Shown piece after piece: positions 26,051 through 32,446 of a stretch of 58,036 bases of DNA. Positions within the stretch are counted from its first letter, which is position 1. Each line of letters opens with the position of its first letter. The stretch is from JBGTLA01 sp041744375 (GTDB lineage Bacteria > Actinomycetota > Acidimicrobiia > Spongiisociales > ZC4RG35): the NCBI GenBank assembly GCA_041744375.1, contig JBGTLA010000185.1:1-58036 (forward strand), read 5' to 3'. A model generated the notes under the pieces. The model was not told where the DNA came from. It saw only the letters and a list, made by a program, of their open reading frames with translations, and did no database searches. Both the position numbers and the translations under genes were made by a program.

Positions 26051-26791
26051 GTGGCGGTCCTCTCCCACGAGGGCACCTTCTCGATCATGTACGGAGGGTT
26101 CTCGGTGCCCGTTGGCGCCGGCTACCGGTCCGGTTACCTGGCGCGACCAGACAAGGTCGGTGCCTTCCCGATGGTGGTCGTCATCCCCGATCTCGACGGC
26201 CTCACCTCGACCGAGAAGGACCTCTGTCGACACCTGGCCCGCGCCGGTCTCGGTGCTCTCGCCATCGAGCTGTACAACGAGCCGTCAGCCGACCCGTATG
26301 CCGACTATGCGGCATTGTCAGATCGGCGCGCCGTCACCGACCTCGACGAGGTGCACGAGTTCCTCGCGAGCGAGGACGTCGACTGGGCCCACGCCGACAC
26401 GCTGGGATTGCTGGGCATCGACGTGGGTGGCCGGTTTGCCCTGGCCATGGCTGCCAACCGCCCCTGGGTCCGGGCCGCCGCCGTGTGTTACACCCCGCTC
26501 ACCGGCGACGAGGAGCGCGAGATCCAGGTAGCCGACCTCCTCGAGCACCTTGGAGTGCCGGTGCTCGGTCTGTATGGCGCCGATGACGAACTCATCGATG
26601 CCTCCACCGTCGATGAGGCCCAGCGTCGCAACGCCGGCGGCCAGTGGCTGTTGTACGAGGGAGCCGGACACGGGTTCTTGCATCTAGAGGCCGACACGTA
26701 CCACGTCGACTCGGCGGCCGACGCTCTGCAACGTCTCACACAGTTCTTTCTCCAGACCCTACCCGCGGCCGAGTCCTCCGACCTGGGCTGA
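26051..26791 (+). CDS. Dienelactone hydrolase-like alpha/beta hydrolase with Asp at the nucleophile site
   Basis: 246 residues with an alpha/beta hydrolase fold: FPMVVVIPDLDGLTSTEKDLCRHLA near the N-terminus, nucleophile elbow LLGIDVGGRFALAMA, acid residue in LYGADDELID, and GAGHGFL as the catalytic-His region. In dienelactone hydrolases the elbow is GxCxGG; here Asp stands where Cys is expected. GTG start preceded by AGGAGGT at 26039-26045, an almost perfect SD. It ends in a palindrome shared with the convergent gene. Substrate unknown; it may be an inactive paralogue or one using an Asp nucleophile. Confidence 0.82.
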   Translation: MAVLSHEGTFSIMYGGFSVPVGAGYRSGYLARPDKVGAFPMVVVIPDLDGLTSTEKDLCRHLARAGLGALAIELYNEPSADPYADYAALSDRRAVTDLDEVHEFLASEDVDWAHADTLGLLGIDVGGRFALAMAANRPWVRAAAVCYTPLTGDEEREIQVADLLEHLGVPVLGLYGADDELIDASTVDEAQRRNAGGQWLLYEGAGHGFLHLEADTYHVDSAADALQRLTQFFLQTLPAAESSDLG

Positions 26792-26799
26792 TCAGCCCA
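26784..26799. terminator. Palindrome joining two convergent stop codons
   Basis: TGGGCTGATCAGCCCA is a perfect 16-bp palindrome whose centre holds both stop codons, TGA for the plus-strand hydrolase and its mirror for the minus-strand secreted protein; the genes have zero spacing. As RNA it can form a 6-bp stem on either strand and may serve as a shared terminator. Confidence 0.4.
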
Positions 26800-27751
26800 C
26801 CTCGACGAGCGCCGAGACCACCTCCGCCACCGGGTAGTCGACACCCGTGCTCGCCGGAGGAACGGTCACCGTGACCCACTCGGCCCCGTTGGCCCTCCAA
26901 CGCGCTTCCCAGTGGTAGGCGATCGATAACGGGTAAGCCTCGAGTTCGGGGTGGCAAGCTCTGCCTCCGGCCGGTTGACAAGTCTTGGCTTCGTACACGT
27001 GACGTGCCAGGCCGTCGGGATAACCGGTGAGCATCGGGTAGGCATCCGGCGGGAAGGTGTCGACCCTCCCGTCTCCCCAGGTCACGCTCACGACACCGAC
27101 CCAAACTTCGACGTCGATGGTGTACCCGGGGATGGTGATGGTGTCGGTCCACAGCCCCGGCACGGCAAAGCTGACGTAGGTCTCCATGCCTGCCAACCCC
27201 AGCCCGGCCGGAGGGCTCAAGTCGGGAACCGGTGGATCATGCACGTATTCGGTTATGGCCTCCCAGGCGTAGACCGGCGGTGGATCGACGGTCACCGGCT
27301 CCGACGTGCAACGGGGGATTTGTCCCGTGTCCACCACCAAGAAGCCATCCACGAAGATCCCCAAGATGGCCGACCCGTCGCCGAAGGTGGAGAGGATGAC
27401 CCAATCCGTCCCCGCCGAGGTCCAGAACCAGCACATCCCGACGGCATCGGTCCCCACCGCCGGATTCACCGGCCCCGGCGGGGTTTCCCCGTCGTACTCC
27501 CCGGTGGACCCATCCGCCAACCGACACACAGTGACGTCGATATCGACACCTAAGGCTGCATCCCATCGGCTTTCAATCCAACAGGACACGAAGGTGTCTC
27601 CCGCAGCAACGGGAGCAAGACTAAGGAAGACTCCCGCAACCAATACCGCTACGGCAACTCGTCTGACCGACTTGCGTCGCAATCGCCCTCCCAAAGGTCG
27701 CCGCGGTTCTGCCAGCTCGTTGCGAATCTCCAATGGTCCTCGTGTGCCCAC
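26792..27751 (-). CDS. Secreted protein of unknown function
   Basis: 319 residues from GTG 27751. A basic stretch RRKSVRRVAVAVLVAGVFLSLAPVAAG (split here: RRKSVRR, then about 18 hydrophobic residues) is a typical export signal around residues 25-50. The mature part is Trp-, Pro- and Cys-containing (at least six Cys) and beta-rich, with no family I recognise. The first 103 bases overlap the upstream gene on the same strand, unusually long here, so a later start (for instance TTG at 27643) is possible, though it would shorten the signal. No SD is evident for the GTG. Confidence 0.62.
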   Translation of the reverse strand: MGTRGPLEIRNELAEPRRPLGGRLRRKSVRRVAVAVLVAGVFLSLAPVAAGDTFVSCWIESRWDAALGVDIDVTVCRLADGSTGEYDGETPPGPVNPAVGTDAVGMCWFWTSAGTDWVILSTFGDGSAILGIFVDGFLVVDTGQIPRCTSEPVTVDPPPVYAWEAITEYVHDPPVPDLSPPAGLGLAGMETYVSFAVPGLWTDTITIPGYTIDVEVWVGVVSVTWGDGRVDTFPPDAYPMLTGYPDGLARHVYEAKTCQPAGGRACHPELEAYPLSIAYHWEARWRANGAEWVTVTVPPASTGVDYPVAEVVSALVEVG

Positions 27752-28275
27752 AGGACGTCAACAATGCTCGATCGCATCCCCGGCCCACGCCACATGGTCT
27801 GGTCGACCTCTGAAAATGTAACGAGGCAGTCCGGCGAATCTCGAAGTACCTCGACTCGACTCACCACGATGTCGTACCGCCCCGGGGGAGTCGGCAGATC
27901 AAGCTCGTCGACAGCTCGACGAAAGTTGGCCAATCGTCTCTCAGTGGCAACTACCTTTCTGACGGCCTCTTCGTCGTTGTGGTATATGGCGTCGAACCAG
28001 CGAAAATAGAGGTCTTCGAGGATCAGTCGCACCTCTTCCGTGCGGGCTTCGGCATGGCTCGTGGTGTCCGGGCTGGGGGCGGAGGTGGTCGGGGTGGTCG
28101 GATGGGTGGTGGCCACAGCCGTGGCAGGCGGAACGGTGGTAGACGTGGTGGTGATGGTGGGCGAGCTGGTGACCGTGGTGGGTACCTCCTTACCGATGGA
28201 GGAGACGGCTGCCCACGCTGCCACTACCAGAACGACGACCACCCCGGCGCCGAGGCCGATGCGCCACCGACTCAT
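27649..28275 (-). CDS. Membrane-anchored protein with Thr/Pro-rich linker, unknown function
   Basis: 208 residues: one N-terminal transmembrane helix (about 6-26, LGAGVVVVLVVAAWAAV), a low-complexity Thr/Ser/Pro linker (about 32-75), and a compact C-terminal domain (about 80-205) containing LILEDLYFRWFDAIYHNDEEAV and WAHEDHWRFATSWQNRGDLW. The tail resembles the general shape of small NTF2/SnoaL-like domains, but I cannot confirm this. Probably exported and anchored, with the C-terminal domain outside. Same strand as, and overlapping, the next secreted gene. Confidence 0.66.
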   Translation of the reverse strand: MSRWRIGLGAGVVVVLVVAAWAAVSSIGKEVPTTVTSSPTITTTSTTVPPATAVATTHPTTPTTSAPSPDTTSHAEARTEEVRLILEDLYFRWFDAIYHNDEEAVRKVVATERRLANFRRAVDELDLPTPPGRYDIVVSRVEVLRDSPDCLVTFSEVDQTMWRGPGMRSSIVDVLWAHEDHWRFATSWQNRGDLWEGDCDASRSDELP

Positions 28276-28365
28276 CTCCCTCTTCCCCGGCTCATGCCGG
28301 CAACCCTACGCGCGCGGAGGTGCGTCGTGTAAGGGGTTCGTCGAGCGGACCTCGGGATCAAATGC

Positions 28366-29460
28366 TCAGGGCGGGTCGCGGGAATCGGCCGGGAGGAAGA
28401 AGCGGATGCCGCCACCCGACTGGAGCTCGATGCGCATCCCGCGCCGATGGACCACGACGTGATGGTGGAACCAGCAGAGTGTCACCAGGTTCTCAGGGTC
28501 ATGGTCACCACCGTGGGAACGTTCGACGACATGGTGTGGTTGGAGGCGGTTCCGGGATCTGCAACCGGGCGCCCGGCAGGCGCCGTCCCTCCAAGTCACA
28601 TAGTCGCGAATAGATGAGGGAATCGATCGCCGCGCTCGGGTCGCCACCACGGGACGTCCGCCCCGCAACCCCACAAACCGTACCGAACCTTCGCATACCA
28701 ACTCCGCCAGCGCCGCCGAGCCGATAGGAGGGCCGGCGGCGATTTCGGCGCCACATTCTGCTCCGGAGGCGCCGGCTACATCGAGGTCGACGAACGCCGT
28801 GATGGTGGGACCGCGCCGGCCGTCCTCGGCAACCGAACCCTCGAGTGCGTCTCCGCACAAAGACTCGAGGGCGAGAGCCTGGCGATGGGCCGCCGGTGAC
28901 TCGTCGGCAGGGAGTTGGTCGGATCGGTGACGGAGTGCCTGTTCGACAACTGCGCCGGCCGGACCCGTCAAGCCTCCCCATAGGCGCCACCAGGACTCGT
29001 CCAGGCTGGGTTGTATCACCACATACGAGGCGTCGTGGGACCGCCTCTCGGATCGGGGCGAGATGCGTCGATGTCGGGCCGCCAGTCGGCACACGCCGGC
29101 GAGATCGAGTCCGGCGGTCTGATTGAGGACATCTTCTTCCGATCTCGCCACCGTCATCTCACAGATCGCCGAGGCGCGCTCGGGACCGATCTCCCCCTGG
29201 CCGAGGCGATTGGCGATGAGAGGGCGCTCGGGTAGTGCCCTCGCCAGGGTCACCAGCCGGCGCGCCGACTCGGCGCCGGTGTCGAGTCGGGCCGATACCC
29301 ACTCGGTCACGTTGCGCGAGCCGTCGAGCATCGGGAGCTGACGACGGTCTGCTTCGGCGATGAGAGCTACCTGGAGGGCTGTCGCCCGCGCCTTCACGGA
29401 CTCCAGGCGAGCAAGCTCCTGTTCCAGCTGATCGGTGGAGAGTTCCCCTACGTCCCACAT
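28366..29460 (-). CDS. DUF222/HNH endonuclease domain protein
   Basis: 364 residues from ATG 29460 (MWDVGELSTDQLEQELARLES). An N-terminal helical DUF222 region (about 1-250) is followed by a C-terminal HNH motif: CRAPGCRSRNRLQPHHVVERSHGG and NLVTLCWFHHHVVVHRRG, with paired Cys and the HH/N/H metal and catalytic residues. The family is very abundant in actinobacteria, often in many copies per genome, and resembles the mycobacterial 13E12 repeat proteins. DNA cleavage is likely; its purpose is unknown. The frame extends 41 residues upstream, but that part is Arg-rich and lacks family similarity. Confidence 0.87.
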   Translation of the reverse strand: MWDVGELSTDQLEQELARLESVKARATALQVALIAEADRRQLPMLDGSRNVTEWVSARLDTGAESARRLVTLARALPERPLIANRLGQGEIGPERASAICEMTVARSEEDVLNQTAGLDLAGVCRLAARHRRISPRSERRSHDASYVVIQPSLDESWWRLWGGLTGPAGAVVEQALRHRSDQLPADESPAAHRQALALESLCGDALEGSVAEDGRRGPTITAFVDLDVAGASGAECGAEIAAGPPIGSAALAELVCEGSVRFVGLRGGRPVVATRARRSIPSSIRDYVTWRDGACRAPGCRSRNRLQPHHVVERSHGGDHDPENLVTLCWFHHHVVVHRRGMRIELQSGGGIRFFLPADSRDPP

Positions 29461-29590
29461 ACCCAGAACGTACCGAACAGCTGAGACAAATTCTCTGGAA
29501 CCAGCCGCGCCATCCGGTGATCGGGTCGGCTCCTCACGGTGTAGTCGTCTCCTGCGTCTGGGCCTCTCGGCGCCTGACACCAACGACTGG

Positions 29591-30259
29591 CTAGCCCGGT
29601 CGGACGTGGCGAACGGCGCCGGAGGAGAGCATCACCGTGGAACCGAGTTCGTCCACGACCACCAGGGAACCGTCCTCGGCGACGTCGACAGCCCTGCCCC
29701 GGCCGGACGGCTGCCAGGTCACATCCCGCCCCAGAGTGCAGCATCCCTCCACGTACTCCGACCGTGGCCAGGGTTCGACCTCCAACAGCTCCAGTAGTGC
29801 CTGCGCCCACGATTCGGCCAGGCCTTCACCGAGGCCGGGGCCGGGGTCGCGCACCTCCAGTGCCCCGGCTCCGTCGGGAGCATCGGGCCAGAAGAGGTTG
29901 ACGCCCATCCCCGCCACCACCACCTGGTTGGCGACTTCGACGAGGATGCCGGCCACCTTGTCTTCGCCGACCATTACGTCGTTGGGCCACTTGAGTGCCA
30001 CCCGCTCGCCCATGACACGTCGGGCGGCCACACCGGCGAGGAGGGGGACGACGGTGTCCCCCTCGCCCCGAGATGAGAAGGCCACCGACACTGCCACCGC
30101 CCGGTCGGCGGTCTCCCACGGCGCACCCGACCGGCCCCTGCCCCGGCTTTGGCGATGCGCCACCACCACGAAGGGCTGTTCGCCGGTGAAGTGAGCACGA
30201 GCCTCGTCCTGGGTTGATGCCACCTCGTCGAGCACCGTCACCGAATAGGGTGTAGCCAC
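29591..30259 (-). CDS. birA: Biotin--[acetyl-CoA-carboxylase] ligase
   Basis: Attaches biotin to the lysine of biotin carboxyl carrier domains. 222 residues from GTG 30259, which has GGGAG six bases upstream. Motifs: DEVASTQDEAR, the biotinyl-AMP loop RGRGRSGAPW, LKWPNDVMV and KVAGILVEV. It has no N-terminal helix-turn-helix, so it is a class I ligase without the biotin-operon repressor function. It diverges from the carboxylase beta gene with 24 bases between start codons, and its natural substrate would be the alpha subunit at 32,447. Confidence 0.93.
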   Translation of the reverse strand: MATPYSVTVLDEVASTQDEARAHFTGEQPFVVVAHRQSRGRGRSGAPWETADRAVAVSVAFSSRGEGDTVVPLLAGVAARRVMGERVALKWPNDVMVGEDKVAGILVEVANQVVVAGMGVNLFWPDAPDGAGALEVRDPGPGLGEGLAESWAQALLELLEVEPWPRSEYVEGCCTLGRDVTWQPSGRGRAVDVAEDGSLVVVDELGSTVMLSSGAVRHVRPG

Positions 30260-30283
30260 ATCATCTCCCGGAGAGTCAAAGGT

Positions 30284-31840
30284 ATGGATATGCACACCGA
30301 AGCGCGTATTGAACAGCTCCGCAAGCTGCGCGAGGAGGGCCTCCATGCCGGCAGTCAGCGAGCGGTCGACCGCCAGCACGAACAAGGGAAGCTCACGGCC
30401 CGCGAACGGCTCGACGTTTTGTTGGACAAAGGGTCGTTCAACGAGGTCGACCTTTTCGTGCGCCACCAAGCCCTCGGGTTCGGCATCGAGGACCAGCGGC
30501 CCCTGGGTGACGCCGTCATCACCGGTTTCGGAACGGTCGACGGTCGCACCGTGTTCGTCTACGCCGAAGATTTCACTGTCTTCGGGGGGAGTCTCGGCGC
30601 CGCCGTCGCCGACAAGGTGTGCAAGCTGATGGACATGGCGATGGAGGTCGGGGCGCCCATCATCGGCTTGAAGGACTCAGGCGGCGCCCGGATCCAAGAA
30701 GGGGTCTCATCACTCGATGGGTACGGGCGCATCTTCGAACGTAATGTGCGGGCATCGGGCGTGATCCCTCAGATCTCGGTGATCATGGGGCCGTGTGCCG
30801 GCGGGGCCGTCTACTCGCCCGCCATCACCGATTTCGTCTTCCAGGTCGACAAGACGAGCCACATGTTCATCACGGGTCCCGACGTCATCAAGGCGGTGAC
30901 CGGCGAGGAGGTGACCATGGAAGAGTTGGGCGGCGCCAACACCCATGCATCGACCTCCGGCGTCACCCACTTCGTGTTTCCCAAGGGCAAGGATGCTTTG
31001 GAGGCAGTCCGCTACCTGCTTTCGTTCCTGCCCCAGAACAACCTCGAGCTCCCCCCCTACTTCGGTTCAGCCGACAGCGCAGACCGAATCGACGACGCCC
31101 TCGACGCAATCATCCCCGATTCATCCAACAAGCCCTACGACATGGTCGACGTCATCGAGACGGTCGTCGACGACGGTGAGTTCTTCCAGGTGCATGAACG
31201 GTGGGCGACCAACATCGTGGTCGGATTCGCTCGCCTCGACGGCCATTCGGTCGGCATCGTCGCCAATCAACCGGCGAGCTTCGCCGGGACGCTCGACATC
31301 GACTCCTCTGAGAAAGGAGCTCGCTTCGTCAGGTTCTGCGACGCCTTCAACATCCCACTCATCACCTTCGTGGATGTCCCCGGTTTCCTTCCCGGAGTCG
31401 ATCAAGAGCACGGCGGGATCATCCGTCACGGGGCCAAACTCTTGTATGCCTACTGCGAGGCGACCGTCCCCCGGATCAGTGTGATAACCCGCAAGGCGTA
31501 CGGTGGTGCCTATCTCGTCATGAACGCCCGCGGGGTGGGCGCCGACCTGGTCTTTGCCTGGCCCTCGGCTGAGATCGCGGTGATGGGGGCCCAAGGGGCC
31601 GTCAACGTGATCTTCCGCCGCCAGCTCAACGACTCCGACGATCCCGACGCCAAGCGCCAAGACCTCATCGCCGACTATGAGACGCGCTTCAACAACCCGT
31701 ACCGGGCCGCCGAACTCGGGCTCGTCGACGACGTCATCGAACCCAGCCACACCCGCTCGAAGCTGATCAGAGCAATGAGGATGCTCCGCACCAAGCGCGA
31801 CACCCTCCCCCAGAAAAAGCACGGGAACATCCCGCTGTGA
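30284..31840 (+). CDS. pccB: Acyl-CoA (propionyl-CoA) carboxylase beta subunit
   Basis: 518-residue carboxyltransferase that moves the carboxyl group from carboxybiotin to propionyl- or acetyl-CoA. Family features: EARIEQLRKLREEGLHAG, LTARERLDVLLDKGSFNEVD, the acyl-CoA oxyanion region SGGARIQEGV and GPCAGGAVYSPAITDF, the second oxyanion region with HGAKLLYAYCEATVPRISVITRKAYGGAY (quoted in parts), and the characteristic C-terminus KKHGNIPL. Start at 30284 or the ATG two codons later. Close to mycobacterial AccD5-type proteins. No epsilon subunit gene follows. Its stop codon lies inside a strong hairpin. Confidence 0.94.
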   Translation: MDMHTEARIEQLRKLREEGLHAGSQRAVDRQHEQGKLTARERLDVLLDKGSFNEVDLFVRHQALGFGIEDQRPLGDAVITGFGTVDGRTVFVYAEDFTVFGGSLGAAVADKVCKLMDMAMEVGAPIIGLKDSGGARIQEGVSSLDGYGRIFERNVRASGVIPQISVIMGPCAGGAVYSPAITDFVFQVDKTSHMFITGPDVIKAVTGEEVTMEELGGANTHASTSGVTHFVFPKGKDALEAVRYLLSFLPQNNLELPPYFGSADSADRIDDALDAIIPDSSNKPYDMVDVIETVVDDGEFFQVHERWATNIVVGFARLDGHSVGIVANQPASFAGTLDIDSSEKGARFVRFCDAFNIPLITFVDVPGFLPGVDQEHGGIIRHGAKLLYAYCEATVPRISVITRKAYGGAYLVMNARGVGADLVFAWPSAEIAVMGAQGAVNVIFRRQLNDSDDPDAKRQDLIADYETRFNNPYRAAELGLVDDVIEPSHTRSKLIRAMRMLRTKRDTLPQKKHGNIPL

Positions 31841-31869
31841 GCGGCCTGAGGCCGCTCACAGCGGGATGT
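31827..31869 (+). terminator. 20-bp perfect hairpin spanning the pccB stop
   Basis: Arms 31827-31846 and 31850-31869 pair perfectly over 20 bp around a TGA loop; the pccB stop codon (31838-31840) lies within the left arm. It is the strongest hairpin in the window and should end or attenuate pccB transcription. There is no T-run. Immediately beyond it begins the first heptamer array, so it may also mark the edge of an inserted segment. Confidence 0.7.
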
Positions 31870-31872
31870 GTG

Positions 31873-31900
31873 GGCCGTTCACCGTTGGCCGTTCACCGCT
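31873..31900. repeat. Heptamer array, left border of S23 cassette
   Basis: Four phased 7-base units: GGCCGTT, CACCGTT, GGCCGTT, CACCGCT. The third ends on the first base of the S23 stop codon and the fourth lies wholly inside the gene. The unit core CCGTT is the reverse complement of AACGG, the core of the array on the other side of the S23 gene. Confidence 0.8.
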
Positions 31901-32285
31901 CCGACGTGATCCGGAAGCCAGAGCTACCTCCGATGGTCTTAGGGGCCACTCGTTGAATCAGCGACGTCAACTCTCGCTTCACCTTGTTCGTCAGTTCCAG
32001 GCACCCATCGACGTCGACATCGAAGCCCAGCCGAGAACTGATCTCCAGTTGAGCCTCCAGCTCGAAAGCCGAGCCGAGAGCGATCTCAAGGAATCGCGCT
32101 TTTTCGCGACTGCTCCGCCGGCCGCATCCCTCGGCGATGTTGCTAGGTACCGACACCGAGGAGCGACGGATCTGAGTCACCAGCCCATACCGTTCGATCG
32201 AAGGGAACGTCGCCGTCAGCTCGTAAATCGCGACAACGAGGTCGACGGCGTGCTGCCAGACTCGAAGTCGGTGATAATCCTGCAC
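31893..32285 (-). CDS. S23/IVS-type four-helix-bundle protein
   Basis: 130 residues from GTG 32285 (VQDYHRLRVWQHAVDLVVAI), the size and start expected of the four-helix-bundle family named for proteins encoded in 23S rRNA intervening sequences (TIGR02436/PF05635). Typical motifs: LRVWQHAVDLVVAIYELTATF, RRSSVSVPSNIAEGCGRRS and FLEIALGSAFELEAQL. The family includes Avd, the nucleic-acid-binding accessory protein of diversity-generating retroelements, but most members are unexplained. Here it is not in an rRNA; it splits the pccB-pccA gene pair on the opposite strand and is bounded by inverted heptamer arrays. The frame continues upstream through the repeats to TTG 32402; no SD clarifies the start. 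Confidence 0.85.
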   Translation of the reverse strand: MQDYHRLRVWQHAVDLVVAIYELTATFPSIERYGLVTQIRRSSVSVPSNIAEGCGRRSSREKARFLEIALGSAFELEAQLEISSRLGFDVDVDGCLELTNKVKRELTSLIQRVAPKTIGGSSGFRITSER

Positions 32286-32365
32286 GTGGACTTCATACGG
32301 CAGCCCAACGTGGGATTGAACCCCCTTGCACACCTCTCCGCGCACTCGTCGTCCCTCCGAAGCGG

Positions 32366-32439
32366 AACGGACCAACGGCAAACGGACAACGGCAAACGGC
32401 AAACGGCAAACCTTCCGCCTTCCGACTTCCGCCTCCGGG
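32366..32439. repeat. Heptamer array, right border of S23 cassette
   Basis: Six AACGGNN units (AACGGAC, a one-base slip, then AACGGCA, AACGGAC and three AACGGCA) run to 32408, then AACCTTC overlaps into a second phased series CTTCCGC, CTTCCGA, CTTCCGC, CTCCGGG up to 32439, eight bases before the alpha-subunit ATG. The core is inverted relative to the left array. Confidence 0.85.
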
Positions 32440-32446
32440 GGTTTGA

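Noticed and set aside
28366..29460. Homing endonuclease or mobile element from the DUF222/HNH gene
   Set aside because: No intron, intein, terminal repeats or transposase accompany it; DUF222/HNH genes are abundant chromosomal genes in actinobacteria.
31893..32285. 23S rRNA intervening sequence
   Set aside because: The S23-type gene is flanked by carboxylase genes; there is no rRNA in the window.
31873..32439. CRISPR array
   Set aside because: The repeats are contiguous 7-mers without spacers and are arranged as inverted blocks around a gene.
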